DNA of 64,000 nucleotides from Halichondria panicea (GCF_963675165.1 NC_087382.1:6000315-6064314), one strand, 5' to 3'; shown: positions 10,690 to 22,885, counted from the stretch's first letter. Notes: generated by a model from the sequence alone, not told the origin. Numbers and translations are program-made.

Positions 10690-13600
10690 TCAATAGTCAC
10701 TATATATACCTACCGCGGTCCGGTAGTGATAGATAAGGTATCCTAGTAGACCACACACAAGTGCTGCAATCAAACCTACTGCTAACTCCATATAGTGTGT
10801 TGTCGAGGGTGGTTTAGCATTGCCAGGATCTTTAATTGGAGGTTTAGCATTGCCAGGATCTTTAATTGGAGGTTTAGCAGTATCAGTTGTACTATATTTA
10901 GCAAGTTGTGCCTTCAGATCAACGATTATGACAGATAGCTCTGAAAATGATGGATGGACGGCCACAGACACAGGTTCAGGGAAATGTATCAAATGCTTCA
11001 GAGTTAAGCACACACTATCATCTCCACAGTCAACGATCAGTTGGTATTCACCCCACTGTATGTTAGTGAACATAACATCACTACTACTCTCAGCCTCAGG
11101 GCTCAGAACACCATCATCCCTGCTGTTATCTGTGTATGGAATGTACACAATAGATGGTGCAATCACACTTTTTCGAAATAAATCTTAGGAGTTACTAAAT
11201 GCATGCGAATGATGGTTAATCTTCCAATTGAATTTTCATCTGTAGGTTCAAACATTCTCACACACACTTCCAATCCCTTCATTAACTCTGTACGAGGTTT
11301 GCTCGAAGCCAATGCGAAAACAGGCCTGATTTAGAAAAAGTCCACATATTAGCACGCTTGAAAATGGACAATTTGGACTTTAGTATATACATGCACACTA
11401 TAATAACAGTCGAGTTTGACCTTCATAATATCATACTTCACTGAAATGTCGTTATACCATTTCATTACCATCGGATTCCTTAAAAAGTGCTTCTATCTTT
11501 AATGAAAGCACCGCGGGTGCTGATGCGTCGGTGGAGGTGCCAAAGCTACATAACATAAAGCTACTACTAACTATTATATAGCAATAGCTTTTATACACAC
11601 ATTATCTTTTTTATTTTACTGCCATGCAATCGAAGCTAGCATGCATGCAAAATCCAATCCAGAATCACAGCGAAACTCAGAGTGGGTAATATAATTATGA
11701 TCGATCAAAAGTCCAAGTCTAAAATTAATGGCTGAAGAGCCTTGTAGCTCTCTTCTCACTCTTGAGGACTACCAATAGCTAGCGTTCCAGTGCAGAGCTA
11801 TAACTACTAAGTAGAGTAGCAACACTCCATGGACAAGCTTTGCTACGCACTTTTCTGAAAAGGCTGCAATGGTATTCCAAGTAAGCAAAACTAATTTCTA
11901 TTTGTGTTGAGTTTGACCTTCATAAAGTTGTCATAACTTTGTCCTACTTTACTGAAATTCAAAGTTTCATATACCATTGGATTCCTTGTTAAAAAGCGCT
12001 TCTATCTATATGCTGTAGAGCTGGTAAGCTCCAACCAGCTAAAAGTTAGCATTTTCCATGTAGAAGTTACAGGCATACTTGTCCACCACATAAAGCATAA
12101 ATGAAGCCATAATTGACCACATAACTTCTGGGGTCGAACTCAACGCAAATAGACTTTAGGTATAACTCAAGAACAAAGCATTGTTTTGCAAATCCATGCA
12201 CAAATTAAAATCCAAGAAAAAAGCTAGAAGCCTATAGAAACTCCTACTTGATCATGGAGCAGCTGTAGCACTCTACACACACACACAAACACACTACGGT
12301 ATACCTCGCTTGCGCATGCGCACCAAGGCATAAGCTTCAACCAGCTAAAAGTTATATTGGAATCTCAGGGCGTAGCCAGAATTTTGAAGAAAGGGGTACT
12401 ATTATAAATGATAGAGGGCACGAAGCGCCTGATTTTTAGCCGCGCAGCGCCGAAATTTGGTTCACCGGAAGCCACACCTGTTATTAATAACGTCACAATT
12501 AACTTATCTGCCAAGTAGGGCGTGGCTGAACCTTTAGTTGTATAGAGAAGCTGGCCACGATCACAAAAGATAACTAGTTTATAGATTTAAGCCAAAATAG
12601 CTCACAGTTTAGAGACTGAATCGTTTTCCTTGCCTATACTAGCTACATGTAGCTAACAGCCTAACTGCAGCAAGATCTGGAAGAGAAGGGGTGCTCAGCT
12701 GAATAATCAGATACATTTCTCTGTGATTTGTATACTTGACTCAGGCTGGTTGGGGGTGCTCGAGCACCCCTAGCATCCCCCCTGGCTACACACCTGTTGG
12801 ATTGCAGTTGCACTTGCAACAGATATTGCCAAACAGCAAAACCACAATTAGATTGTTGAATATCATTATCAGTTTTCTGCACCAAGAGTACTTTAACTTG
12901 GCACTTTATTACAGGTACTAGAAAGTTAGGGCCAAACTGAAATGACAACCACTTTTTCAGCAGACACTCACTGAACCTCTCTAGGCATGCCCTTCCCCCC
13001 CCTCCATCAAACAAAAGAACGTAATTTACATGCGTGTACATGTACAGTCAATCAAGCATTCTTGAAATGTTTATTTCATGTATAATTATACTAGGCTATA
13101 TTCAAAATAGTAAAATATAATTATAGTCAAATAAGACTAGTATCCATTTCTGTATAGGTATCTATTACTAAGACCATGACTGAGCCCCTTCTTGGGCTAA
13201 GGTTTAACATTTCCCCATGCAGCCTAATTCTGGTGGGTTTGCGCATGTATATACGTTCAGGAATAAAGTCATAAAAGTGCAAGGATAAGAAATTATTAAA
13301 ATTCATATCTGGAAATCTAATTGTGGTTTGCCAGTTGCTTGGTAATTTTCTGTTGCAAGTTGCACTGTAGCATTTTCCAAGTAAAAGTCCCTGGCATACT
13401 TGTCAACCATATAGGGTCTAAATGAAGCCATAATTCACCACAGAACTTCCGGGGCCAAACTCTACCAAACAACTACCAAACAACTACTAAATCATTTTTT
13501 GCAAAATCAGACGTTCATATGACGCACACATGATCACTTACCTAATTTGCCTTGAGGGTCGTGTAGTGATACTGATATAGTGATGTCTTTAGATATAGCG

Positions 13601-14191
13601 AGATCCTTGGAGAGGGTGATAGTAACGCTGCCTGTAGGATTATCTTGGGGCACATCACAAACGGCCGTGGCAGTCACATTAAGAGCTATAGGGATGAGGA
13701 GGTAGTAGGGACAACATTTGCTAGTATACACACTCACTCTTTGTTTCCTTGACAATCACCACTTCAATATTGTCTTTGTCTGTACAGAGAATAGGATGAT
13801 TACAGGACAGCAGTGCACTGAGGTCTCCTGTTAGCACTTCATCTGTTCCACCACCAACAGACACTTCAAGCTTCTCATGAGATATATACTGAATGCTAAT
13901 CTCCCCAGTAGTAGTATCAGTTAAAACTGCTTTATTGACTGAAATTTTAATCTCAGAGGATGCAAATACCAAGGCTTTGTTGAGTGGCTTAGCAGTGAAG
14001 GTGAAGTCAATATGGTCTTCCTGGAATCCATTTTGGGGAATCAGAGTAAGCTTGATACTTAATTCAGTCTTCTCATCTTTCTTAGACTCAGTTAATGGGT
14101 TCAAGGTGTACATAACACTGCCAGTAGCCCCTCCAAGCTCATAGATAGTTAGCACCAGTACACAACACACTACAAACCTGTATCTTTCCAT
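10690..14191 (-). CDS. single-pass type I membrane protein, family unknown
   Basis: Three exons join in frame: 14191-13738, 13685-13542 and 11183-10690, 363 residues in all. Codons split by both introns are restored exactly (A+CT, G+AT). An N-terminal hydrophobic stretch (FVVCCVLVLTIYELG) is a likely signal peptide. About 290 residues of beta-strand-like, cysteine-poor sequence follow. Then comes a stalk with the 10-residue unit KPPIKDPGNA twice, a transmembrane segment (LAVGLIAALVCGLLGYLIY) and a short tail ending GIYSDY. The extracellular part suggests Ig-like or similar beta sandwiches, but I cannot name a family. The acceptor of the last exon (CTCCTAAG) has a weak pyrimidine tract. The 2.36-kb second intron has absorbed several transposons. 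The frame is intact throughout, so it is probably a working gene. Confidence 0.65.
10814..10873 (-). repeat. 30-bp tandem duplication within a coding stalk
   Basis: The 30-bp unit containing TTAGCATTGCCAGGATCT occurs twice back to back with no difference. On the minus strand it encodes the repeated stalk unit KPPIKDPGNA of the membrane protein and keeps the frame. Exact identity implies a recent event or active slippage. Confidence 0.8.
11503..12332 (+). mobile_element. non-autonomous repeat family R1, copy A
   Basis: It begins GAAAGCACCGCGGGTGCTGA and ends near GCGCATGCGCACCAAGGCAT. The word GATGCCTCGGTG near one end is the reverse complement of CACCGAGGCAT near the other (in copy B), so the family has subterminal inverted repeats. 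Copy A is longer than B because of an internal stretch (about 11880-12170) that also contains segments repeated at 11405-11500 and 13372-13460. It has no coding capacity. Confidence 0.6.
12364..12795. mobile_element. hAT-like MITE
   Basis: The ends CAGGGCGTAGCCAGAATTTT and CTGGCTACACACCTG are imperfect inverted repeats of the CAGGGGCGTAGCCAG type, which is typical of non-autonomous hAT elements. The interior has CAAAGG-like G-rich and C-rich arms. The flanks TTGGAATC and TTGGATTG are similar but not a clean 8-bp duplication. It lies in the second intron of the gene at 10690-14191. Confidence 0.5.
13372..13460. repeat. dispersed repeat segment shared with 12040-12130
   Basis: The words CATTTTCCAAGTA, GGCATACTTGTC, AATGAAGCCATAATT and ACTTCCGGGG recur in the same order at 12040-12130, and in part near 27815. 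It is non-coding. Confidence 0.5.
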
Positions 14192-14268
14192 TGCTAGCTA
14201 GCTTAGTTTATTTGAAGTTCTATCTGTCCGGCAACCCGAGATCTTGACAGCACAATAGTGTTCTGTAC

Positions 14269-15326
14269 TAGCCTCGATCCCAGGCCGAGTTTTCGCTTTT
14301 ATAACGGTTAGGCGAACAACTAGGCTAGACTGGCGGTGACAGCCGCCCGAGCGCGTAGCGCGAGCGACTGGCAAACTGCCTATCAGTCACTCGTCTCAGC
14401 GGAAGTGTAATAGATCGTATGACACTACTAAACATGAATATCATTATAGATAATGTGGTTAAATTTTGCTATGAGATTCAGCTACTATGGAATGCACTGA
14501 ATCCCCTGAAGTGTAAGTGCGGTTAGAATTACAGGGCTAATATGACGTTGAGCTATCTGATAGGCTGCAATGCTCGTTGCAGCTGAGACAAGTGACTGAT
14601 AGGCAGTTTGCCAGTCTCTCGCGCTACACACGCGAGAGGCTGTCGCCGCCAGTCTACAACTAGGCCTGGTACTAGTTGTCTGCGCATGTGTCAGTCGTTA
14701 GGACGAATGGATATTCTCGTTCACTTTCATATTCATGTACTATCGTGTACTAGAAGTCAGTTTCCGTTTTATCATTATTGGAATGGCTCTTAGCTGAAGC
14801 TTCTCTCATCTCTGAAGCTTAGAAAACATTATTCTAAAGACTGAACAACAAGGGAAAAGGTATAAAGCTTTGTCAAGCTTGTTAAGGTCAGACATTTTTG
14901 TGTGGGCCTAGTCTCATGAATCAGTCCATGAATGGCACCTCCCCAGGCCCTTGTGAAGCAGCTCTCTATGTGCATCTTTTGTGTACTCACTCTGTGCATT
15001 TTCTGTGTACAAATTTCGACTATTAAATATTTTTGCCGACCACAAATACAATGAAAATTTGACGCATGTGCAGACAACTAGTACACGCTCCCACACCCAC
15101 AATGCGGTGACATTTCAATTGAGCTGGCTCTTAGCGAGAGCCACCTCAATTAACAGTTGACAGTATACTTACATGTGTTTCTCACTACTTTACTATTTTT
15201 ATACAACTACATGCTTGCCCTCTTGTAATTTGGGCCAGAGCTGAGACCCACCCGTAAAAAAAATAACAGGCCTAGTTGTTCGCCTAACCGTTATAAAAGC
15301 GAAAACTCGGCCTGGTATCGAGGCTA
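14269..15326. mobile_element. Mutator-like non-autonomous transposon, family M1, copy 1
   Basis: The ends TAGCCTCGATCCCAGGCC and its reverse complement (one base different, GGTATCGAGGCTA) start a terminal inverted repeat of over 50 bp. The 10-bp flanks TGTTCTGTAC (14259-14268 and 15327-15336) are identical. Target duplications of 9-10 bp are characteristic of Mutator-like elements. There is no transposase frame inside, so it must have been moved in trans. A second element is nested at 14326-14656. The family member at 15700-16785 lies in the opposite orientation. Confidence 0.8.
14326..14656. mobile_element. nested Mutator-like MITE, family M2
   Basis: Perfect ends TAGACTGGCGG and CCGCCAGTCTA are flanked on both sides by the same 9 bp, CAACTAGGC. 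The neighbouring copy at 15700-16785 has the uninterrupted sequence GAACAACTAGGCCTGG, which is the empty site. Longer inverted arms inside include GGCAAACTGCCTATCAGTCA and its complement. The insertion is therefore younger than the host element. Confidence 0.85.
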
Positions 15327-15699
15327 TGTTCTGTACATGCACAGTAAATGGAGCTACGCCCACTTCCTGTGACACACCCGTCTTTTTTTTCTTTCAGTGG
15401 TCATATGTGACAGGCTCTGGGAAAAAGGACATATTGGAGCAGATATTGGTTTTGAGCAATAGCCAGATTTATAGACTGCAGTGTATAATCTCATAATAAT
15501 TTTTCTTAGCTTATAGTTATCTACAGTCTTTCTACTACCTCTCTGTAAAATCTGATGCTCTGAATCCAACGCGTTCAACCGAAGCGCTTTGCCTAAGCAG
15601 CCGCCATTACCTTACTTTTCCCATTTAGCAATCTTTAAGTGGGCGTTTCTCAATACTGCTATTTCAGAACTTTGAGTTTCTAACGCGCATAACTCAGGC

Positions 15700-16785
15700 T
15701 AGCCTCGATCCCAGGCCGAGTTTTCGCTTTTATAACGGTTAGGCGAACAACTAGGCCTGGTACTAGTTGTCTGCGAATGCGTCAAATTTTCATTGTATTT
15801 GTGGTCGGCAAAAATATTTAATAAATCAATAATCGAAATTTGTACACAGAAAATGCACAGAGTGAGTACACAAAAGATGCACATAGGGAGCTGCTTCACA
15901 AGGGCCTGGGAGTTGCCAGTTGTGCTGCAGCACGATTACAGTGACCCAGGGCAACTTCAAGATGATTGAATGCCTTTAAATTACGTTTCAAAACGATTTA
16001 GCAGGCTGCTGGACTTCTCTGATTCTAGGCCCCAACTCGTAACTCAGTTAAACTTTGCTTGAGAAAACGTAGATTCTCTTGATGCCTCTGAGCTACCCAG
16101 CAACGCTCGAACGAGCAGGTCATACTCCAGTCCTGTAAGTATAGGACAATATTAAAAGAAACCAAACACGGTTAAACCCTTACCTCAAACTGTCCAGTCT
16201 CGTCTGTTAGTATAGCCAAGAGGAACAATGTTGGGATAGCTGGATAGTAGCCATTGCTCTGTGTACAGAGAAGTAGACATTCAAAATACGTGTAGATCTA
16301 ATTTCTTGTATTAAACAGGTTATAGTGTCATTGTCGACGAGCTGATGATGGCAGCACCAAGTTCTCTAGCTCACACTCTTCACTTGATCCACCATATTAA
16401 TGATGATACTATAGTCTACCTAGATCTTTAATTAATACCAAACATAAACAAGACTTGATAGCATAGGGCCCACACAAAAATATCTGACCTTAACAAGCTT
16501 GACAAAGCTTTATACCTCTTCCCTTGTTGTTCAGTCTTCAGAATAATGTTTTCTAAGCTTCAGAGAAGAGAGAAGCTTCAGCTAAGAGCCATTCCCAATA
16601 ATGATAAAACGGGAACTGACTTCTAGTACACGATAGTACACGAATATAAATGTCACGAAAGTGAACGAGAATATCCATTCGTCAGAATCTGACGAACGAT
16701 TGACGCATGCGCAGACAACTAGTACCAGGCCTAGTTGTTTGCCTAACCGTTATAAAAGCGAAAACTCGGCCTGGGATCGAGGCTA
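15700..16785. mobile_element. Mutator-like non-autonomous transposon, family M1, copy 2
   Basis: It has the same ends as the element at 14269-15326 (TAGCCTCGATCCCAGGCC) and is flanked by a 9-bp duplication AACTCAGGC (15691-15699 and 16786-16794). The right part (about 16440-16740) matches 14665-14920 in reverse complement, so the two copies are oppositely oriented. The central part (about 15900-16440) differs from copy 1. No transposase is encoded. Confidence 0.85.
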
Positions 16786-17119
16786 AACTCAGGCATGAAA
16801 AGAGGTATGTGAAAACTAAACATATCAATGCATAGGCAATTCTTTTCATTATAATTAGTAAAACCAGTAGGTTTTACATAGGATTGGCAGTGGGTTTGCC
16901 CGTGTTTAGCAATATTTCACTTATTTTGACTTATGTTCAAACGGTTCTATCTCTGCAGGGAAAGGCCACATCAAGAAACTGAATGGACAGATAGTATTTA
17001 GCCTTTTCTCTCTTTGTATCTCTCATTTCATAATCCATGAACGTTTTAAATGTATGAATATTGTCATTTTAAAAATTGCACTATTTCGACGTTTCACCGC
17101 TCATTGTCTGACTGTATGA

Positions 17120-17646
17120 CCATAGATAGAGTAGAAGAGGGATTGGAAACGGAAGTGATTCACGTGATGTTTTACAATGAAGTCTACGTAGTGGCTCTGG
17201 GACCATCCGTGTATCTCCTCATAACTCCCGCAAAAGCCCGGGAAACTTATTGCATACATCTCAGAGCTACCCCCATTACTGAATCACATGCCCCCTGATA
17301 GTAGGTATCAATTGGAAACAAAGAAAATATAATCTCGATTGTCGTAAAGTAGCTAGAGGTACACAGAGCGCTTTTTCATGCTTGTGTTCCTATAGTACCT
17401 TTGATATAGCTAAGGCTTTGTAACTAAATAGTGTCCTGTGTCCCAAATGGCCTCAAGTATTAGAGAAAGTTGATGCTTAGCAGCAGAACTGCTCGTGGAC
17501 TTCTTACAGAGAGCAAAACAATTCTCATGAATTATTCATGTTTAGCCCTCGTGTTAAAAAGTAAGCCTCAATTAAAACCGCGGAGATACACGGATGGTAC
17601 TTTGAGGGTACTTCCGTTTCCAATCCCTCTTCTACTCTATCTATGG
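17120..17646. mobile_element. TIR element of the ATAGAGTAGAAGAGGG family, copy 1
   Basis: The terminal inverted repeat CCATAGATAGAGTAGAAGAG continues into GGATTGGAAACGGAAGT at the left and is complemented at the right (ACTTCCGTTTCCAATCCCTC and on to CTATGG), about 37 bp in all. The inner words CCATCCGTGTATCTCC and GGAGATACACGGATGG are also inverted. Short open frames inside are not protein-like. Confidence 0.7.
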
Positions 17647-17664
17647 ACTGACTAAGTGTAAGCA

Positions 17665-18181
17665 TATAGAGTAGAAGAGGGATTGGAAACGGAAGTGATT
17701 CACGTGATGTTTTACGATGAAGTCTACGTAGTGGCTCTGGACCATCCGTGTATCTCCCCGCAAAAGCCCGGGAAATTTATTGTGTCTAAAGCATACATCT
17801 CAGAGCTACCCCCATTACTGAATCACATGCCCCCTGATAGTAGGTATCAATTGGAAACAAAGAAAATATAATCTCGATTGTCGTGAAGTAGCTAGAGGTA
17901 CACAGAGCGCTTTTTCATGCTTGTGTTCCTATAGTATATTTGATATAGCTAAGGCTTTGTAACTAAATAGTGTCCTGTGTCCCAAATGGCCTCAAGTATT
18001 AGAGAAAGTTGATGTTTAGCAGCAGAACTGCTCGTGGACTTCTTACAGAGAGCAAAACAATTCTCATGAATTATTCATGCTTAGCCCTCGTGTTAAAAAG
18101 TAAGCCTCGATTAAAACCGCGGAGATACACGGATGGTACTTCGAGGGTACTTCCGTTTCCAATCCCTCTTCTACTCTATCT
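17665..18181. mobile_element. TIR element of the ATAGAGTAGAAGAGGG family, copy 2
   Basis: A near-identical copy of the preceding element in the same orientation, only about 18 bp away. Differences are a few substitutions and small indels (for example, CATAACTC is missing and GTGTCTAA is added). I see no clear target duplication for either copy, so unequal exchange may have made the pair. Confidence 0.7.
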
Positions 18182-18739
18182 AGTAAGTGAGTGAGTTTCT
18201 TGCCCAGCATTTACTCCAAGTACAGCCCTCTCCAGGGCATTCTGCACAGGGTTTCCAAACGACTACAACCTGGATTACAAAGCACTTCTTCAGATTTTCG
18301 ATTGCTTCCACGAGGCAGATGACCTCTCAGTCTCTATTTCTCTTACCTAGATAATTCCGCCATCTTTAATGACTCAGCAATTGTGTTGTGGCCAAATAAT
18401 AGATAGGCGTGGCTAAGAAACCGTGCGCCTAAAATCAGTGCAGCGCTTTTCCAGAGCCTGAGGTGTTGCTTTTCTTCACACTGTTCAGCTCTAGCTCCCT
18501 TTCTCTGACAAGCATGCTATATGCACTGGCTATATATCATGCTCTTAAAATGGCTGTCATTTAATACTGATTCACAAATTCAACATATCAAGCAATAATT
18601 ATTACTCATTATTAGTCCAGAGATATTCGATAAGATATCTGATTAGTCCTGTCTTCTCTTCTTGAACTTCTGTACTGCCTCTTGACGTTCCACTTGTACT
18701 GAAAAAGAAAGGAAATCCGACTAGAAAAACATTTGCAAT

Positions 18740-20630
18740 GTGATAAATTGCTAGGATTGGCCAGGGGAACCACAAAAAAGCGTGGAAACAAGAAATCCGA
18801 CGAGAGCATAACTCCAATCCGTTACAACGTTACGAAACTTCTGGGCGTTGGATTTCATTCTCGCTTGATCGCACTTGACTTCGGATCCTATCTCATCCGA
18901 CTCATCAAGGATCAAGCTGACAAGGGGCCCTGCGATTGTCTCGCAAGTGGAGTAGTGTAGTGTGCTTCTTTCGCTTGGGTTTGAACCTAGACCTCCTAGG
19001 CGGGCTGGTAGTGCCAACAGCTGTCTTTCTTTGTCGTTGGGGGCATTTTGGCTTGTGAGATTTGGGATAAAGATCGTTCTTATTGTTTCTTCGAGTGGTT
19101 TAATTAGTTCTTCGATATTCGGAGTAGTTCTTGCCAAATATGTCCACCTGCTAGATGGGCCATGTGTGAGCGCTGCAAAGGCAGCATGTGGCTGACTAAT
19201 AGCTATTGATGATAATGTTTTCAATTTCCTCCACCCATGTGTCCACCTTTTGTTCTACATAGGTTTCAAGGAATGAGCGTTTTCCAATTGCAGATCCAAG
19301 ATATCTTTTGCCTTCCTCGGTGGTGGTTACATCCGTTCCTTGAAAAGTGGTTTTAGCTTTTTCCAACTGCCCTTCCTTTACAATGAGCCATGTTTTAGAT
19401 GCATTTGGGAAGTAGCCATAGTCTGGGCCAACCTTTGTAAGGTGATCCCACCACCCTCGTAAGTCACTGAGGTTCCCTATACGGCAGACGCATCACCTGC
19501 AAACCACACCTGCTTCATTATGTCACGTTTCAGATTGTTGATGAGTGGGTTGACAGCTATCGCATACATTGCCATTGCCAGAGGGTCACCTTGGGTGGTG
19601 CCTTCTTGTGAGAGAAGGGTTTCTCCATCGATATAGAGATTGATGTCTTCTCTGTAGGTATTGATAAGAGACTTGATAGTGATGGACAGAGATGGTGGAT
19701 ATTCCTCAGGGCATTTTGTCGATTGAGTGAGTTAAATGCATACGTCGCGTCGACCATGATGATAGCTTCGGTTTCGAGATCGTTAAACAGTGTTCTCATG
19801 GCATGAACTACCGCCTCACAACCAGATTGATGCCCAGCACACAGCTGGAGTGATCCTGCTGCTGCTTGAATGTCGTCACTGAGGACTCTCGCAATTGCTC
19901 GACTAATTACTCTTCTGGAGATTCACCGATGCCTATTGGCCTTACGCCAGGGCATTTGTCCAGTGCAATTAGGCGACATGCAACAAACGCACTCAAACCC
20001 TTTGGGTTAACATAGGATGTGCTGATTTTTCTTGCATTGGCTGCCAGGGACTCACATAGATCTATCGACGCACCCTTGAACGATGTGCATAGCCTTTTCC
20101 GGGAAGCAGCATCCAGACCAGACGGCCCAGCTGCACCATCCATTTTGAGTACAATGTTCCTAATCATTGTACCATTAATTTCTTCAAAAACTATGGGATG
20201 TGGATTATCTATAGGGTTGTCAGGCTTAGTGATGGACGTGATCTTGGGTGGTTGCTTTAGGGGGTGTTTCTCAACTAGGACCTCCATGCACTGTTTTTGT
20301 GCTTGTAGGGTCATTGTGGTTGGCTAGGCTGTCTAGAGGGAGTGGGCCTGTGCTGCCTGATTAGGTAATGAGTCTTAGGGCTGCACGCACTTTTCCCTCC
20401 ATCATTAGCTTGGCGAATAGTCTGGCAGTTTGATCTTCGGTTGTGCCGTGACGATTGGTTATGGATTAGTTTTCGTTGGATGGTGTCTCCCTCATGCAGC
20501 AAATTGTCCAGCTTTCCCTCCGTCCAGAGTTTCAGGCATCATTCTAGGTGGGAGGTATGCTCTTTTGCCTTGGATTTGGAGCTGGGTTTCTGTAGGAGAA
20601 GGGCAGGCATTGTCATTGCGGCTTTCATTG
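18740..20630 (-). pseudogene. dead reverse transcriptase of a LINE-like retroelement
   Basis: Read on the minus strand, the pieces come in the usual order. First comes an N-terminal stretch (LWTEGKLDNLLHEG, AKLMMEGKVRAALRLIT), then DGAAGPSGLDA and CRLIALDKCPGVRPIGIGE. Next are the first catalytic block ([20 protein letters not shown]), [17 protein letters not shown], and the C-terminal block LLALPARLGGLGSNPSE. Several frameshifts separate these blocks. The catalytic (Y/F)ADD motif reads FAGD near 19500, which removes an aspartate needed for metal binding, and an in-frame TAG follows closely. Neither element ends nor an endonuclease domain were found. It is a decayed fragment that cannot polymerise. 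The exact retroelement clade is uncertain. Confidence 0.8.
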
Positions 20631-20976
20631 CTATGATTTCAAGTATAGGTTCTGACACACCCATCTACTATAATACACTCTTAGCCAACCACGCTAAATG
20701 AATGACAAGCCCTTCATGATGGTTATCTCTGAAGAAGGACAGAGGAGGCTGGAACCACTTAGCCAAACTTCTTAGCCAAACTTCTCTTGCAAACTATTTC
20801 AAGCTAGCTATAGTATATATCAAGAGCACTGACAGTGACTTGTAACTATCTATATCTCTGCTTCTGAGGAAACAAAAATTTAACTCCCCTGCAAACTATT
20901 TTAAGCTTGCAGATACTAGTCTGTAAGAGAAGTTTGGAGCTATGGTTTCAGCCTGAAAAGATGGGCAGGGCTCTAA

Positions 20977-21365
20977 TACCGTATAGCGGGTATATTTCGA
21001 GGGTATAAATTTTTGTGGATGGACCTCTAACCTTTTGGCGCATGTGCACATCAACATGCAGCTGTTAGCCTCGAAACCAGGTCTAGCCTGTATAAAATAA
21101 TAGAATCGGTGAGGCACTATGTCCTCCACCTCTAACAGAACGTTTGCTGTGCAGGCCGTGGTCAGGGGATACCACCAGTACAAAACAATCTGCTATATCG
21201 GCGTCCTTGTCTCTTGATTTCTTTTTCTTTCCTCTCGTTGTCGATAGGTGTGATCAATAATACTGAAACACGCCTACTATTCATAAATTTTCGTGGGTAT
21301 AAATTTTTGTGGTACAGGCTCAATCCGCGAAAACCGTGAACATTTATACCCTCGAAATATACCCA
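20977..21365. mobile_element. TACCGTATA-family MITE, copy 2 (long form)
   Basis: The left end TACCGTATAGCGGGTATATT is complemented by ATTTATACCCTCGAAATATA near the right end. The right-hand TACGGTA terminus is missing. The interior holds TATAAATTTTTGTGG twice. Confidence 0.5.
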
Positions 21366-22250
21366 ATTAACATTCAGATCTGCGCGTGCGCAGTGACGCT
21401 TTTGGAGTTTCCAAAATTAATCGCAATATCTTGATAGTTTCTAGAGCTATTGTTTTGTGTGTGTTATGACATTCAGAAAACGTTCACATGCATAGATACC
21501 GTAATTAATGTACTGACGTTTGTGTAGTGCTGTAGGTGGTTTTGTAACTGCTGGCTGCCATGCGTAGGATACATGTAGCTTTTTTGTTTTGTGATATGTT
21601 GTAGGGGAGACTTTTAGCTCTACTAAAAGTACTTTATATCTTGTGGCTCTGCCCCTTCAGTTATTCGTAGGTTCCTGTGTCTGATATTATGCTTATTTCC
21701 TCTGATTAATCAATTTTGGTGTATATTTCACTCTAGCATTAGTCGCACAGCAGGAGGTTGGATTGTCTCTTGATGTCAATACACTGTCTTCATTTGTGTC
21801 GAGTGGAGGCGTTTCTCTTCAGTGCTTTAGACGTTGTACTATCCACGATTCGAGCTGTTCATTGCAACAATACTATCCAGTGTTGTCCTTTCTCCTCAAT
21901 GGCCACCTGCATGTTGATACGTCCGGTTGAGTGGCTGGTTGGATCTTCCACCATGTTCCAGCACACAATGGCATCGCATCCTTCAGAAGCTGGAGATCCA
22001 TGTCACCAAGTTAGCAGAATGGTCATGTGGTCAGGTATGAAAAAAATATTGTGAACAATAGGGGTGATGACAAAAAAATAAAAAATGGGTTGATTCCTAT
22101 GATGGATTCTATACCTGACCGGGCCACTACATAATTATTCACTGACCATGTGCTCATCCAGAGCTAGGCAGCTACTTCTTTTTCTTGAGGTCCTGGGATA
22201 GAATCTATACATATATAGATCTATGGGTAAGCCACAAAACACGACAATGA
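21366..22250. other. no supported gene; possible exon relic at 21740-22035
   Basis: A 98-codon open frame starts at 21758, but it has no recognised domain. A different frame of the same stretch reads VSLQCFRRC, and a GGTATGA donor-like site follows at 22034. I cannot support a gene. Confidence 0.25.
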
Positions 22251-22424
22251 TACCGTATAGCGAGAAATTTTCGCAGGTGTAAATTTTCGCTATTCAGCTT
22301 CATGCAGAGCCCTCAGCAGAAATTTTCGTGAGTTCTAATATTCTCGTAATATTCGTGTTACTTCTCTGCCCTCGAAAAACGCGAAAATTTGCATCACACG
22401 AAAAATTTCCCTCTATACTGTACC
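22251..22424. mobile_element. TACCGTATA-family MITE, copy 3
   Basis: TACCGTATAGCGAGAAATTT at the left is matched by AAATTTCCCTCTATACTGTA at the right in reverse complement, with several mismatches. The interior is rich in GCGAAAATTT words. Confidence 0.55.
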
Positions 22425-22469
22425 ATATAGCAATACAGTAGAACCTCGCTAATCCGGACCTCTTTAAGA

Positions 22470-22540
22470 TTCTATACTGTCTGTGCTATACTAACTGTCT
22501 GTGCTCATACTGTCAGTGCTCATACTGTCTGTGCTTAAAT
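22470..22540 (+). repeat. short tandem repeat (about 18-bp unit)
   Basis: Units of the form CATACTGTCTGTGCT repeat three to four times with small differences, just after a solo CAGTAGAACCTCGCTAATCC end of Tigger/pogo type at 22437. Confidence 0.6.
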
Positions 22541-22885
22541 TCTTTCTTACTCTGCATGTGCCTTCGACAAAGGGTCATAGTTGCTCCCATTATTTGGCTA
22601 CAGGCCATTTAAATAACATGCAGTTGCTTCAGTATAATTATCGTTGGAATAATTATTATTCATCAAACCATCAGATAATTATAGGCTTCTGTTCCCATTC
22701 AGCTTTCTCTCCTAATAACTGTTAATTCTGTCAACAATTGCAATCAACAATAATTATACCTCTTCACCCCTTTACCTCTTCTAATAGTTTTTGAGCGAAA
22801 GCAAAACACCGGCGAGAGGCATTAGCACAGCGCAGCTTGCACCATGCACTCGTTATATAATTAAAAGTTTCACATTGTTTATTAT

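Noticed and set aside
12661..13041. 126-codon minus-strand frame
   Set aside because: It spans the end of a hAT-like MITE, with no independent support.
18733..18960. Plus-strand open frame over the reverse transcriptase relic
   Set aside because: It is the antisense shadow of the minus-strand RT C-terminus.
18961..19035. tRNA-like GGGTTTGAACC box
   Set aside because: It lies in the reverse-transcriptase C-terminal region in a coding context, and no cloverleaf arms or anticodon stem could be drawn around it.
21758..22054. 98-codon plus-strand open frame
   Set aside because: Cysteine-containing, but no consistent frame or exon chain; kept only as a note.
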